A stretch of 64,000 bases of DNA, from contig NZ_JONR01000029.1 of the NCBI RefSeq assembly GCF_000711955.1, positions 1 to 64,000 of the forward strand, in the 5' to 3' direction. The DNA is from Nevskia soli DSM 19509. Its GTDB lineage: Bacteria > Pseudomonadota > Gammaproteobacteria > Nevskiales > Nevskiaceae. Below, piece by piece: positions 25,711 to 34,780 of this stretch. The notes under the pieces were generated by a model. That model ran no database searches. It was not told the DNA's origin and saw only the letters and a program-made list of their open reading frames with translations. Position 1 is the first letter of the stretch, and each line of letters opens with the position of its first letter. A program made the translations under genes and the position numbers.

Positions 25711-26291
25711 TGCATGACGAAGCTGGTGAAGTAGACGGCGTCCACTTCGGATGGTGCGTTTTCTTCCTTCAGCGCGCGCCGTACTTCGTCCAGGGCCTGC
25801 TTCTGCAGCGCTTCCTTGGCGGGGCGGGTGCCGATGTCATGGGCGTGCTGCTGGCTGAACAACAGCATCAGGGCATTGCGGATGCGCGGCATATTGTTCT
25901 TGGCGGCATCGACCACCTTGGGATCGCGCGCCATCAGCTGCACCTCCACCTGCAGGAAGCGCATCGATTCCTCGTCAGCCATGTTGACGACGAAAGCCGG
26001 GGTCAGTTCGAGGTACAGGGCCGGTGCTTCACCCTTGGCCGTGGTAGCGTCGGCATCGCCGTCGGCGGCCTTCGCATCGTCCGTCGTATCGCGAGCCGCT
26101 TCGTGTGCGGCACCGTGTTTGGCCGGCGCGTGGCGGCTGGCGAGAAACCAGGTGCCGCCGCTGGCCATGGCCGCGGCGATCACCGCGGCGCCGAGAATCA
26201 GCAGCAGGGAACCACGACCGCTCTTGCCCGGTGCGGCCTTGACCACGACCTCACCCTCACCGCCGTCCTTCGATTTCGCCGCACTGGCCAT
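25707..26291 (-). CDS. fliL: Flagellar basal body-associated protein FliL
   Basis: 194 residues. A charged cytoplasmic start, one membrane helix (about 28-50) and an Ala/Asp-rich linker precede the periplasmic FliL domain (YLELTPAFVVNMADEESMRFLQVEV). FliL surrounds the stator and supports motor function. First gene of a long transcript fliLMNOPQR-flhBA, with a strong sigma-54 promoter immediately upstream. The domain is conserved but the linker is longer than in many homologues. Confidence 0.95.
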   Translation of the reverse strand: MASAAKSKDGGEGEVVVKAAPGKSGRGSLLLILGAAVIAAAMASGGTWFLASRHAPAKHGAAHEAARDTTDDAKAADGDADATTAKGEAPALYLELTPAFVVNMADEESMRFLQVEVQLMARDPKVVDAAKNNMPRIRNALMLLFSQQHAHDIGTRPAKEALQKQALDEVRRALKEENAPSEVDAVYFTSFVMQ

Positions 26292-26321
26292 CCCGACTCT
26301 CCATCAAGTTGCACGGCCTGG

Positions 26322-26337
26322 AGCAAGCCGTATGCCA
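26322..26337 (-). promoter_or_regulatory. Sigma-54 promoter of the fliL operon
   Basis: The minus strand reads TGGCATACGGCTTGCT, with GG and GC separated by exactly ten bases, a near-perfect match to TGGCAC-N5-TTGCW. It lies 31 bases before the fliL ATG. FleQ is the likely activator. Confidence 0.88.
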
Positions 26338-26455
26338 CACCTGAAAGACGCCCGAGTAGAGCGGCAACGGCAGCGGAATGCGGGATACGTCGGCTTTTTG
26401 ACTGGAGCGCCGTCGATACGTCCGACGGAAATGCGTCACGCCATGCCGTGGGGAA

Positions 26456-27667
26456 TCAGGCGAAGTCGTCAACCAGGCCGACACGCACGATGCGCGGGCC
26501 ACCGACAGCCGCGTCCTCTTCGGCATGGTCCCCACCGAAGTCTCGGGACTGCCGGGATTGGTGCTGGGTCTGGGCCGGAGAATGCCAGGAAGACTGCGAG
26601 CCGACGTGGCTCTGGGTCATCGCCAGGCCATCGCTGCCCAATAGGGCGCGCAGCTGCGGCATGGCGGCCTGCAGCGCCTCGCGGGCCTGGACGTGGGTGG
26701 CGGCGAAGCGTACTTCCGCACCCTCGGTGGTAATACGTATCTGCACCTGCACGCTGCCCAGATCGCGCGGATGCAGTTCGAGCCGTGCTTCCTGGACTTC
26801 GTGTCCCATTTGCCATTGCACCTGGTCCGCCAGAGTCTGCGGCCATTCGGCATGTTCCGGTCCGATGGATAAATGCGCGGTCGGAACCGGAGCTGGCGTC
26901 GGTGCTGCCGGGTCGGTGTTGAAATTGTTCAACACTCGCGCGAAGGACTGTATGCCGGCCGCCGCGTCCGTCACAGCGGTTGGCTGCGTGGATGGCGCGG
27001 ACGCGTCCGGGAGGGTTGGCTGCGTGGATGGCGCGGACGCGTCCGGGAGGGATGGCTGCGGAAGCGGAGCTTCGTGCGCCGCAGGCCTGGTTGGAGGGGC
27101 GGCTTCGGGCGCAGCCTTGGCCGCACTTGGCTGGTTGGCGGCGTCGCCCGAGGCAGGCGGTGACGGCATGACTGCCGATGCGGCAGTGTCCATCATCCCT
27201 GTCACCGCCGGTAGCGTTGACGCTGGGGGAACCACCGCGGCGGAGCCCTTTGCCGCCGGTTTCGAAGGAGCAGGAGTATCCCCCGCCGCGCCGGATGGAG
27301 ACTCCGGCACGTCGGCATTGGCCAAATCACCCGAAGCAGCGGGCGCTGCCGCGCCCGCTGCATTCAGTGCGGACAGCAGCCAGGCCACGATTCCGCCATC
27401 CGCAGGGTTGGCAACAGTGTCTTGCGCGGCGGCTTCCTTGCCATCCGATTTGTCGCCGGCTTTATCGGCCCGCTGATCGGCGTCGGCAGGTTTCTGGGCG
27501 GCCGCCTTGTCGTCGGTTGGCGCGGCCGTATCGTTCGCGGCAGCGCCCTGCCCAGCCAGGTCCAGGGAAAACGAACCCGAAGCCGGTGCACCCGGTGCGG
27601 CGGATCCGTTGACCGCATTCGCGGGCAGCGCCTTGGCGCCCATGGCGGCGGAGCCGACGCTGAGCAT
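26456..27667 (-). CDS. fliK: Flagellar hook-length control protein FliK
   Basis: 403 residues from the ATG at 27667, one base after the fliJ stop. The first 300 residues are rich in Ala, Pro, Asp and Thr and low in complexity, as usual for the ruler region. They contain a perfect duplication of 12 residues (LPDASAPSTQPT). The conserved C-terminal domain includes ARLELHPRDLGSVQVQI and VRFAATHVQAREALQAAMPQLRALL. FliK measures the hook and triggers the FlhB switch. It ends the fliE-fliK block; a sigma-54 promoter for fliL lies beyond its stop. Confidence 0.93.
   Translation of the reverse strand: MLSVGSAAMGAKALPANAVNGSAAPGAPASGSFSLDLAGQGAAANDTAAPTDDKAAAQKPADADQRADKAGDKSDGKEAAAQDTVANPADGGIVAWLLSALNAAGAAAPAASGDLANADVPESPSGAAGDTPAPSKPAAKGSAAVVPPASTLPAVTGMMDTAASAVMPSPPASGDAANQPSAAKAAPEAAPPTRPAAHEAPLPQPSLPDASAPSTQPTLPDASAPSTQPTAVTDAAAGIQSFARVLNNFNTDPAAPTPAPVPTAHLSIGPEHAEWPQTLADQVQWQMGHEVQEARLELHPRDLGSVQVQIRITTEGAEVRFAATHVQAREALQAAMPQLRALLGSDGLAMTQSHVGSQSSWHSPAQTQHQSRQSRDFGGDHAEEDAAVGGPRIVRVGLVDDFA
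26978..27049. repeat. Perfect 36-base tandem duplication inside fliK
   Basis: Two identical 36-base copies (26978-27013 and 27014-27049) are followed by a partial third. They encode the 12-residue unit LPDASAPSTQPT in the ruler region of FliK. Exact identity suggests a recent, in-frame duplication. Confidence 0.9.
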
Positions 27668-27668
27668 C

Positions 27669-28121
27669 TCAGCCGGCCATCTGGGACGGCGCGGGACGCA
27701 GCTGGGCGAACTCGTCCAATTCGCGCTGCAGGCGGCGCTCCTGCACACGCCGTTCGTCGTTGTGGCAGCGATCGATCAGGTGTTCGAGCACATCGGTATC
27801 GCGGTGCTTGCCGACCCAGTGCTCGCGTGCCTGTTGCAGGCGCTGACGCGCATCGGCCACGGCGCCGGATTGCCAGCGCAGGGCTTCAGCCAACTGCCGC
27901 AGAAAGGCTTCGCGGTTGGCCAGCAGGGCCGGCGCCATCGCCGCGCCGACGCGGCCCTCGCTGTATTCGCTGAGGTAGCGCTCCATTTCCAGCAACTGGT
28001 TCTCCTGCTGCGCCAATAGGCGCTGGCTTTCCGCCAGCTGGCGCGCGGCATGGTCTTCACGGCCCTGCGCCAGTTGATGGATCGGCGCCAGGCGTTTCGA
28101 CAGGCTCGGTTTGGTGCTCAT
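27669..28121 (-). CDS. fliJ: Flagellar export protein FliJ
   Basis: 150 residues, predicted to be one long antiparallel coiled coil: heptad-rich with many Glu, Gln, Arg and Leu (QLAESQRLLAQQENQLLEME). FliJ works with the FliI ATPase ring and FlhA and escorts export chaperones. The ATG overlaps the fliI stop by four bases. Confidence 0.9.
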   Translation of the reverse strand: MSTKPSLSKRLAPIHQLAQGREDHAARQLAESQRLLAQQENQLLEMERYLSEYSEGRVGAAMAPALLANREAFLRQLAEALRWQSGAVADARQRLQQAREHWVGKHRDTDVLEHLIDRCHNDERRVQERRLQRELDEFAQLRPAPSQMAG

Positions 28122-29494
28122 TGCGGAAGCAGGTTCTCCAGGGCTTTGAGGCTATCGGCGAAAGCGGCGGGATCGTGAAAATCCTGGCGCAAGAAGCTCT
28201 CGATACGCGGCCACAGCAGAAGGGCGGTATCGACCAGGGCATCGCTACCCTTCTGATAGGCGCCGATGGCGATGAGGTCGCGGTTGCGCTGGTAGGCGGA
28301 GAGCAGTTGGCGAAAGCGCCGCACCAGTTGCTGATGCGGCACGGCGGTGATGTCGCGCGCCACGCGGGAAATGGAAGCCTCGACGTCGATCGCAGGATAG
28401 ATGCCGGCCTCGGCGATACCGCGCGACAACAGGATGTGGCCGTCGAGGATGCCGCGCGCCGTATCGGCGATGGGATCGTTGGGATCGTCGCCCTCGGTCA
28501 GCACGGTGTAGAAGGCGGTGATCGAACCGCCGCCGGCCTCGCCGTTGCCGGCGCGCTCGACCAGCCGCGGCAGCTGCGCGAACACCGAGGGCGGATAACC
28601 GCGCGTGGTCGGCGGTTCGCCCACGGCCAGACCGATCTCGCGCTGCGCCTGGGCGAAGCGGGTCAGGGAATCCATCAGCAGCAAGACCTGCTTGCCCTGG
28701 TCGCGGAAGCTTTCGGCGATGGAGGTGGCGAGCCAGGCGCCGCGCAGGCGCAGCAGCGGTGCGCGGTCGGCCGGCGTGGCCACCACCACGGCGCGCTTCA
28801 GGCCCTGGACGCCGAGGCTGTGGTCGATGAAATCGCGCACTTCACGGCCGCGCTCCCCGATCAGGCCGACGACGATGACATCGGCCTCGGTGAAGCGGGT
28901 CATCATGCCGAGCAGGGTGCTCTTGCCGACGCCGGTGCCGGCGAACAGGCCCAGGCGCTGTCCACGGCCGACGGTGAGCAGGGAATTGATGGCGCGCACG
29001 CCGACGTCGAGCGGGCGCATGATCGGCGCGCGCGTCATCGGGTTGATCGACTCCACCGCCGGCAGGCGCCGCTCGCAGCGCAGCGGGCCGGCGCTGTCGA
29101 TCGGCTTGCCCTCGCCGTCGAGCACGCGGCCAAGCAGGCCGTCGCCGACCGGGATCGCCGCCGCGTGCGGCAGGGGAATGACGCGGGCATTGGGCAGCAG
29201 GCCGCGCATCTCGCCCACCGGCATGAGGAACACGCGTTCGCCGGAGAAGCCCACCACTTCGGCCTCCACCTCGCTGTCCGGACCGCTGATGACGCGGCAG
29301 CGCGAACCGATCTGCGCCTGGCAGCCGACGGCTTCCAGGGTCAGGCCGACGACCCGCTTGAGCAGGCCTTCGGCGACCACAGTGCGCTGCTGCGGCAAGC
29401 GCTGCATGCGCTGGCGTAGGCCCGAGGCGAGGCGCTGGTTGGAGCCGGCGCCCCATTCATCGGCTTGCTCGCGGCTGGCAGGCTCCTGGCTCAC
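28118..29494 (-). CDS. fliI: Flagellum-specific ATPase FliI
   Basis: 458 residues from the GTG at 29494, overlapping the fliH stop (GTGA); the longer reading to 29593 overlaps fliH and is Arg-rich without family similarity. Walker A is GLFAGTGVGKSTLLGMM, with VVGLIGERGREVRDF and LLLMDSLTRFAQAQREIGLA downstream, as in F1-beta-type export ATPases. FliI helps unfold and deliver substrates to the gate. Confidence 0.97.
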   Translation of the reverse strand: MSQEPASREQADEWGAGSNQRLASGLRQRMQRLPQQRTVVAEGLLKRVVGLTLEAVGCQAQIGSRCRVISGPDSEVEAEVVGFSGERVFLMPVGEMRGLLPNARVIPLPHAAAIPVGDGLLGRVLDGEGKPIDSAGPLRCERRLPAVESINPMTRAPIMRPLDVGVRAINSLLTVGRGQRLGLFAGTGVGKSTLLGMMTRFTEADVIVVGLIGERGREVRDFIDHSLGVQGLKRAVVVATPADRAPLLRLRGAWLATSIAESFRDQGKQVLLLMDSLTRFAQAQREIGLAVGEPPTTRGYPPSVFAQLPRLVERAGNGEAGGGSITAFYTVLTEGDDPNDPIADTARGILDGHILLSRGIAEAGIYPAIDVEASISRVARDITAVPHQQLVRRFRQLLSAYQRNRDLIAIGAYQKGSDALVDTALLLWPRIESFLRQDFHDPAAFADSLKALENLLPQ

Positions 29495-30069
29495 CGGGAG
29501 GTGCCGCCGTCGTCGAGCAGGGCCTGGGCCAGGCTGCGCTCGCGTGTGGCCAGGGTGGCGTCGACCCAGCCGCTGTCGCCGGCGATGCGGCAATCACCGC
29601 GCGCCAGGGTGGGATCGGGCACGATGCGCCAAGCCGTCACTTCGGCGGGCCGCACCAGGGTGTCCTTGAGCAGGCGCGCATCGTCCGGGTGCAGCAGCAC
29701 GCGCAGTTCGCGCGGCACCACCACCAGGGCGGCCACCGCCTCGTTCACCGTGGCGGCCATGCGCGCCGGGTCGATCTCGAATTCCTGCTGCACCAGCTGC
29801 CGCGCGGCGCGCAGGGCCAGCTCCACCAGCACGGCCTCGACGTCGGCATCGAGCTGCGCCAGCGGCTGTGCGCAGTGTTCCAGCAACTGCCGCAGGCGCT
29901 GCGCCTGCTGTTGCATCTCGGCCATGCCTGCGGCGAGGCCGTCGGCGTGGCCGCGGGCGAATCCTTCCTCATGGGCCGCGGCTTCGAGATCGTCGAGCTG
30001 GGCCGCGGTACGCAAGGGGGCTGGCGCGGCGTTGAAGACCGGCAGTTCCCAACGCTGTGCCCCGGCCAT
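29491..30069 (-). CDS. fliH: Flagellar assembly protein FliH
   Basis: 192 residues from the ATG at 30069, 19 bases after fliG. An N-terminal helix with glycine-spaced small residues (EEGFARGHADGLAAGMAEMQ) leads to a vacuolar-ATPase stator-like C-terminal domain (VVPRELRVLLHPDDARLL, DPTLARGDCRIAGDSG). FliH binds FliI and FliN. The frame stays open upstream to 30243, but that would overlap fliG by more than 150 bases. Confidence 0.92.
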   Translation of the reverse strand: MAGAQRWELPVFNAAPAPLRTAAQLDDLEAAAHEEGFARGHADGLAAGMAEMQQQAQRLRQLLEHCAQPLAQLDADVEAVLVELALRAARQLVQQEFEIDPARMAATVNEAVAALVVVPRELRVLLHPDDARLLKDTLVRPAEVTAWRIVPDPTLARGDCRIAGDSGWVDATLATRERSLAQALLDDGGTSR

Positions 30070-30088
30070 CTGCCCTGCGGGCCGGGCG

Positions 30089-31111
30089 CTAGACAAATTC
30101 CTCTCCCTTGCCGCCAAGCTGGATCTCTCCCGCTTCGGCCAGACGCCTGGCAGCGGCGAGGATTTCCTTCTGCGCCGCCTCGACGTCGGCCAGGCGTACC
30201 GGTCCCTTGGCTTCCATGTCCTCGTTGAGCATCTCGGCCGCACGCTTGGACATGTTCTTCATGAACTTCTCGCGCACGCGCGGATCGGCCCCCTTCAGGG
30301 CCATCCCGAGCATGTCGTTGTTGGCCTCGCGCAGCAGGGCCTGGATGCCGCGGTCGTCGACATCGGCCAGATCGTCGAAGACGAACATCAGGTCCTGGAT
30401 CTTGAGGCCGAGGTCGGAATCAGCCTCGGAGATGGCGGCGATGATGGTGCCTTCAGCTGCGGAATCCATCAGGTTGAGAATATTGGCCGCGACCTTGATG
30501 CCACCGACGCTGGAGGACTTGATATTGCTGCCGCCGGAGAACTGCTTCTCCATGATCTCGTCGAGCTCGCGCAGCGCCGCCGGCTGGATGCCGTCGAGTC
30601 GCGCGATGCGCATCAGCACGTCGCCGCGCATGCGCTCGGGCAGCTGCGCCAGGATGTCGGCGGCCTGGTCGGGGTCGAGATATGCGAGCACGATGGCGAC
30701 GATCTGCGGATGTTCGTTGCGCACCAGGTCGGCCACGGCGCGCGTCTCCATCCACTTCAGCGCTTCCAGGCCCTTGCTGTTGCGGCCGAGCAGGATGCGG
30801 TCGATCAGGCCGTTGGCCTTGCCCTCGCCCAGCGCGCCGACCAGCACGCGCCGCACGTAGTCGTCCGCGCCGACGCCGAGCGAGGTCTGGTTTTCCAGTT
30901 CGTCGACGAAGCGTTCCACCACTTCGGTGGCGTGTTCGCGCGAGACGTTGCTGAGCGAGGCCATGGCCTGCCCGACCTTCTGCACGTCCTTGGCGCCGAG
31001 ATGCTTGAGCACCTCCGCCGCCTCGCTCTCGCCCAGGGACATGAGCAGGATGGCGGCGCGCTCCGGACCCGAGGCCGCCGCCGGTTTGATCGCGGTGCCG
31101 TTGTCAGCCAT
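30089..31111 (-). CDS. fliG: Flagellar motor switch protein FliG
   Basis: 340 residues. N-terminal, middle (EHPQIVAIVLAYLDPDQAA) and C-terminal torque domains are present, the last with the charged helix LLREANNDMLGMALKGAD. FliG carries the rotor surface that meets MotC. It overlaps fliF by eight bases. Confidence 0.97.
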   Translation of the reverse strand: MADNGTAIKPAAASGPERAAILLMSLGESEAAEVLKHLGAKDVQKVGQAMASLSNVSREHATEVVERFVDELENQTSLGVGADDYVRRVLVGALGEGKANGLIDRILLGRNSKGLEALKWMETRAVADLVRNEHPQIVAIVLAYLDPDQAADILAQLPERMRGDVLMRIARLDGIQPAALRELDEIMEKQFSGGSNIKSSSVGGIKVAANILNLMDSAAEGTIIAAISEADSDLGLKIQDLMFVFDDLADVDDRGIQALLREANNDMLGMALKGADPRVREKFMKNMSKRAAEMLNEDMEAKGPVRLADVEAAQKEILAAARRLAEAGEIQLGGKGEEFV

Positions 31112-32768
31112 CGTTGCCGAGCCAGGTCTTCACCACCTGCGCCACCCGCTTGGGGTCCTGCGCCACCGCGCTGCGCGCGGCGGCGAGCTTCTGTTCGTAT
31201 GGAGACGCACCGCCGGCGCGGGGGCCGCTCAGGGACAGCCGCTCCTCGCCCATGTCGGCGCCCAGTTCGCCGATCGGCATCGGCGCCAGCTGGCGCGGCG
31301 CGCTCATCAGGTTGCGCAGCAACGGCCGCAGCACGACGAAGATCAGCACCAGCACGCTTAGGGCGCCCAGGCCCTGGCGAGCGATGTCGCGCAGCTCCGG
31401 GCGCTGCCACAAAGGCAGCGGCGTGATCGCCGGCACTTCGGTGGCGGCAAAGGGCGCGTTCTGCACGCTGACGCTGTCGCCGCGCGCGGCATCGAAGCCC
31501 ACCGCCTCGCGTACCAGGGATTCGACCTTGGCCATCTCCTCCTTGGTCAACGGCGTCAGCGTGGTCTTGCCGGTCTTGGCGTCAATGCGCGGCAGGTTAT
31601 CGACCAGTACCGCTACGGACAGGCGGCGCAGGCGGCCCACCGGCTGCCGTGTGTGGCTGAGGGTGCGGTCCAGTTCGTAGTTACGGGTGTTGCTGCGGCT
31701 CTGCGTCAACACGCCGTCGTTGCCTGGGGTAGCAGCCACGGCCGCGGGCGTTGTCTCCTTGGGCGCGTCCTTGGTTTCGACCTTCGCCGCCGGCTTGGCC
31801 GGTGTCGTGGCGGCAGGCGGCTGGTTGCTGGTGGCGCCGGGAATGCCCTGTGCGCCGCCGGCACCGCCGCGCGTGGTGTCCTCGCTGGTCTGCTCGCTGC
31901 GGACCACGGCGGAATCCGGCTTGTAGGATTCGTGTGCCTCCTCGGTGACGGAGAAATCCACGTCGGCGGCGACCTGGGCGTTGACCCGGCCCGGGCCGAG
32001 CATCGGCGTCAGCAGCTGCTCCAGGCGGCGCACGTAGTCCGCCTCGAGCCGATGAGTCTGTTCGAACTGGGCGGTGCTCTGCGCCGCTTCGCTGTCCGGA
32101 TCGGCTTCGGTCAGCAGATGGCCGTACTGGTCGATGACGGTGACGGCGCCAGGGGTCAGGTCCGGCACGCTGGAAGCGACGATGTGCACGATGGAGGAGA
32201 CTTGGCCCTGTTCGAGCTGGCGTCCCGGGTAGAGCTCGACCAGCACCGAGGCGCTGGCATTGTCCTGGCGGCGCACGAAGGGCGAGGCCTTGGGCAGGCC
32301 CAGGTGCACGCGGGCCGACTTGACCGGCTGCAGGCTGCTGACGGTCCGCGCCAGCTCGGTCTCCAGCGCCAACTGATAGCGTGCGGTCTCCATGAACTGG
32401 CTGGTGCCGAGCCCCTGATCCTGCTGGATCATTTCGAAGCCCATGGCGGAACCCTTGGGCAAGCCCTGCGCGGCGAGACGCATGCGCGCTTCGTAGACCT
32501 TGTCGCCGGGCACGGTGACGCTGCCGCTGGACGGATCGAGACGGAACGGCAGTCCGGAACTGCGCAGGGCTTCAGCTACGGCGGATGCATCCTTCTCCGC
32601 CAGTCCCGGATAGACCGGCACGTAGTTCGGCTGCTGTGACCAAGTGAACAGGGCGACGCCGGCTGCCACCGCCATGGCCAGTCCGATCAGCAACGCCAGC
32701 TGGCGCACTGCCGGCAGATCCTTCAGACCGCGCATCTGCTTCATCGACAGTGTGGCAAATTCAGCCAT
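31104..32768 (-). CDS. fliF: Flagellar MS-ring protein FliF
   Basis: 554 residues. Membrane helices lie near residues 25-45 and about 450-470. The periplasmic domain includes YVPVYPGLAEKDASAVAEAL and DEGF-like ring-building motifs. The C-terminal tail that binds FliG is present (GEERLSLSG). A Pro/Ala/Thr-rich insertion sits near residues 300-350. FliF is the base on which the export gate and C-ring assemble. Confidence 0.96.
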   Translation of the reverse strand: MAEFATLSMKQMRGLKDLPAVRQLALLIGLAMAVAAGVALFTWSQQPNYVPVYPGLAEKDASAVAEALRSSGLPFRLDPSSGSVTVPGDKVYEARMRLAAQGLPKGSAMGFEMIQQDQGLGTSQFMETARYQLALETELARTVSSLQPVKSARVHLGLPKASPFVRRQDNASASVLVELYPGRQLEQGQVSSIVHIVASSVPDLTPGAVTVIDQYGHLLTEADPDSEAAQSTAQFEQTHRLEADYVRRLEQLLTPMLGPGRVNAQVAADVDFSVTEEAHESYKPDSAVVRSEQTSEDTTRGGAGGAQGIPGATSNQPPAATTPAKPAAKVETKDAPKETTPAAVAATPGNDGVLTQSRSNTRNYELDRTLSHTRQPVGRLRRLSVAVLVDNLPRIDAKTGKTTLTPLTKEEMAKVESLVREAVGFDAARGDSVSVQNAPFAATEVPAITPLPLWQRPELRDIARQGLGALSVLVLIFVVLRPLLRNLMSAPRQLAPMPIGELGADMGEERLSLSGPRAGGASPYEQKLAAARSAVAQDPKRVAQVVKTWLGNDG

Positions 32769-32796
32769 GTCTCATCGTTCCCGTTGCAATGCCGCG

Positions 32797-33117
32797 CTAG
32801 AGCGGCATGTTCATGATGTCCTGGTAAGCGCTGACCAGGCGATTACGGACCTCGACCATGCTGCGGAACGAAACCTGCGCCTTGGTGGTGGCGAGCATCA
32901 CCCCGGACAGGTCGGTATTCGGATCGCCCAGCTCGAAGGCGCGCTGCTGCCGCGAAGCTTCGCTCTGAGCGCCGTTGACGCGATCAATGGAATCCTTGAG
33001 CAGGGAACCGAAGCTGTGTCCGCCATCGGCGGCCGGCGCGGGCTTCTGCTGCGCCGAAGCCTGGGCGCTCAAGGCGCGGATCTGCGCCAGTACTCCGTTG
33101 ACATCGATCTGGTTCAT
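32797..33117 (-). CDS. fliE: Flagellar hook-basal body adaptor FliE
   Basis: 106 residues with the conserved C-terminus MLATTKAQVSFRSMVEVRNR and ending VSAYQDIMNMPL. FliE joins the MS ring to the rod. First gene of the fliEFGHIJK block, behind a sigma-54-type promoter at 33166-33181. Confidence 0.95.
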   Translation of the reverse strand: MNQIDVNGVLAQIRALSAQASAQQKPAPAADGGHSFGSLLKDSIDRVNGAQSEASRQQRAFELGDPNTDLSGVMLATTKAQVSFRSMVEVRNRLVSAYQDIMNMPL

Positions 33118-33165
33118 GCTTCTGGTCCTTGCCGGCCGGCTGGGCCGGCGTTGTCAGCGCGGTGG

Positions 33166-33181
33166 AGCAAGTCCTATGCCT
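33166..33181 (-). promoter_or_regulatory. Sigma-54 promoter of the fliE operon
   Basis: The minus strand reads AGGCATAGGACTTGCT, with GG and GC ten bases apart. It lies about 49 bases before the fliE ATG, in the 142-base fleQ-fliE gap. Confidence 0.75.
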
Positions 33182-33259
33182 GCCTATTACGCCCTTGCAG
33201 GCGACGCCTGACGCGGATCCGACGCGGCATTCGAACAATGCCGTGCCGGATTCCCGTCG

Positions 33260-34726
33260 TCAGGCCTTGGCCTGCTCGCGGCCGCCGTCGAAATCCCGGT
33301 GCAGGCCGTACTTGCGCAGCTTTTCGACCAGGGTGGTGCGGCGGGTGTGGAGCAGCTTGGCGGCATGCGCCACCACGCCAGCCGAGCGCTGCAGCGCCTG
33401 GCGGATCAGGTCGATCTCGATGCTCTCGATGTAGTCCTTGAGGTCGAGGCCGGCACGCGGCAGCTCGATCTGCTGCGCATCGGAGGAACTGGCCTGCATC
33501 GGCAGCACCACCACTTCTTCGTCTTCGTCCATCACGGCGTCGACCGCGGCGGGCGCCATCACGACATTCTGGCCGCGATAGCGCGGCGGCAGATCGCCGG
33601 CGCGCACCATGTTCTGCGGATACAGCACGGCCAGGCGTTCGATCAGATTGGACAGCTCGCGCACGTTCCCGGGCCAGTGGTAGGCGCGCAGCGCATGCAC
33701 CGCTTCCGGTGACAGCCGCACTTCGCCGTGACCGCTGCGCACCTGCGCCTCGATCAGGTCTTCGATCAGCAGCGGCAGGTCTTCCAGTCGCTCGCGCAAA
33801 GGCGGCATCTCGATGGGGAATACGTTGAGGCGGTAGAACAGGTCTTCGCGGAAGCTGCCCTTGAGGATGGAGTCCTCCAGATTTCGGTGCGTGGCGGCGA
33901 TGATGCGCACGTCGCAATGGATGCTGCGGCTGGAGCCGACGCGCTCGTAGGTGCGCTCCTGCAGCACACGCAGGATCTTGACCTGCATCGACAGGCTCAT
34001 GTCGCCGATCTCGTCGAGGAACAAGGTACCGCCTTCAGCCATTTCGAAACGGCCACGCCGCGCCGTGATGGCGCCCGTAAAGGCCCCCTTCTCGTGGCCG
34101 AACAGCTCGCTTTCCAACAGCTCCGAGGGAATGGCGCCGCAGTTGACCGCGACAAAAGGCCGCTCCTGGCGGTTGGATTGCGCGTGCACCGCGCGCGCCA
34201 CTACTTCCTTGCCGGTGCCGGATTCGCCGGTGATGAGTACGGTGCTGTCGTACGGCGCCACCTGTTCGACCATGCGGCGGGTGCGGCGGATCAGTGCGGA
34301 ATTGCCTGTGGGACCGGGAATCGCGGCAACCACACGCACCCTGGACTCGGGCTCGGCATGCAGCTGCCCGGCGCGCTTGAGCATCTCGCCCAAGTGCGTG
34401 TACTTCACCGGGTACTCCAGCGGCAGGCAGGCACTGCGGTCCAGGCCGAGGCATTCGATGACCTTCTCGTGATATCTGGTCAGCACCAGCAAGGGTGGAT
34501 GGAGGCGGTCCCGCTTCAGCCAGGCGGCGAAGCGCCCCAGGGCGGCAAGGTCCTCTTCCTGGCCGAGGATGACGGCGGTCCAGTCCTGCGGACTGCGCCC
34601 GTCCAGGCTGAACTGGCCCAAAGAGGACACCAGCACCGGCGTGTAATCGATGAAGCGCAACACCGTCGCCAACGTCTCCGCCCGCTGTTCGTCGGCATCG
34701 ATTACCAGCACTTTTGATTCAGACAT
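33260..34726 (-). CDS. fleQ: Sigma-54-dependent flagellar master activator FleQ
   Basis: 488 residues from the ATG at 34726, preceded by GGGGAG. The N-terminal receiver-like domain lacks the phospho-acceptor aspartate (the strand reads TAVILGQEED), as in Pseudomonas FleQ, so it is probably controlled by FleN and c-di-GMP rather than phosphorylation. The AAA+ domain has GESGTGKE and the sigma-54 contact loop GAFTGA, then GGTLFLDEIGD. A C-terminal helix-turn-helix (AAKLLHTRRTTLVEKLRKYG) follows. It lies 54 bases after rpoN. Confidence 0.96.
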   Translation of the reverse strand: MSESKVLVIDADEQRAETLATVLRFIDYTPVLVSSLGQFSLDGRSPQDWTAVILGQEEDLAALGRFAAWLKRDRLHPPLLVLTRYHEKVIECLGLDRSACLPLEYPVKYTHLGEMLKRAGQLHAEPESRVRVVAAIPGPTGNSALIRRTRRMVEQVAPYDSTVLITGESGTGKEVVARAVHAQSNRQERPFVAVNCGAIPSELLESELFGHEKGAFTGAITARRGRFEMAEGGTLFLDEIGDMSLSMQVKILRVLQERTYERVGSSRSIHCDVRIIAATHRNLEDSILKGSFREDLFYRLNVFPIEMPPLRERLEDLPLLIEDLIEAQVRSGHGEVRLSPEAVHALRAYHWPGNVRELSNLIERLAVLYPQNMVRAGDLPPRYRGQNVVMAPAAVDAVMDEDEEVVVLPMQASSSDAQQIELPRAGLDLKDYIESIEIDLIRQALQRSAGVVAHAAKLLHTRRTTLVEKLRKYGLHRDFDGGREQAKA

Positions 34727-34780
34727 ATCGCTCCCCTGCAACTAAGTTTGCATTTTTACAACAACGGATTGCGCCATCAC

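Noticed and set aside
26411..26429. Hairpin CCGTCG/CGACGG after fliK as a terminator
   Set aside because: No T tract follows on the minus strand.
29495..29593. FliI extended upstream to 29593
   Set aside because: The extension is Arg/Pro-rich antisense-like sequence overlapping fliH; the GTG at 29494 gives normal length.
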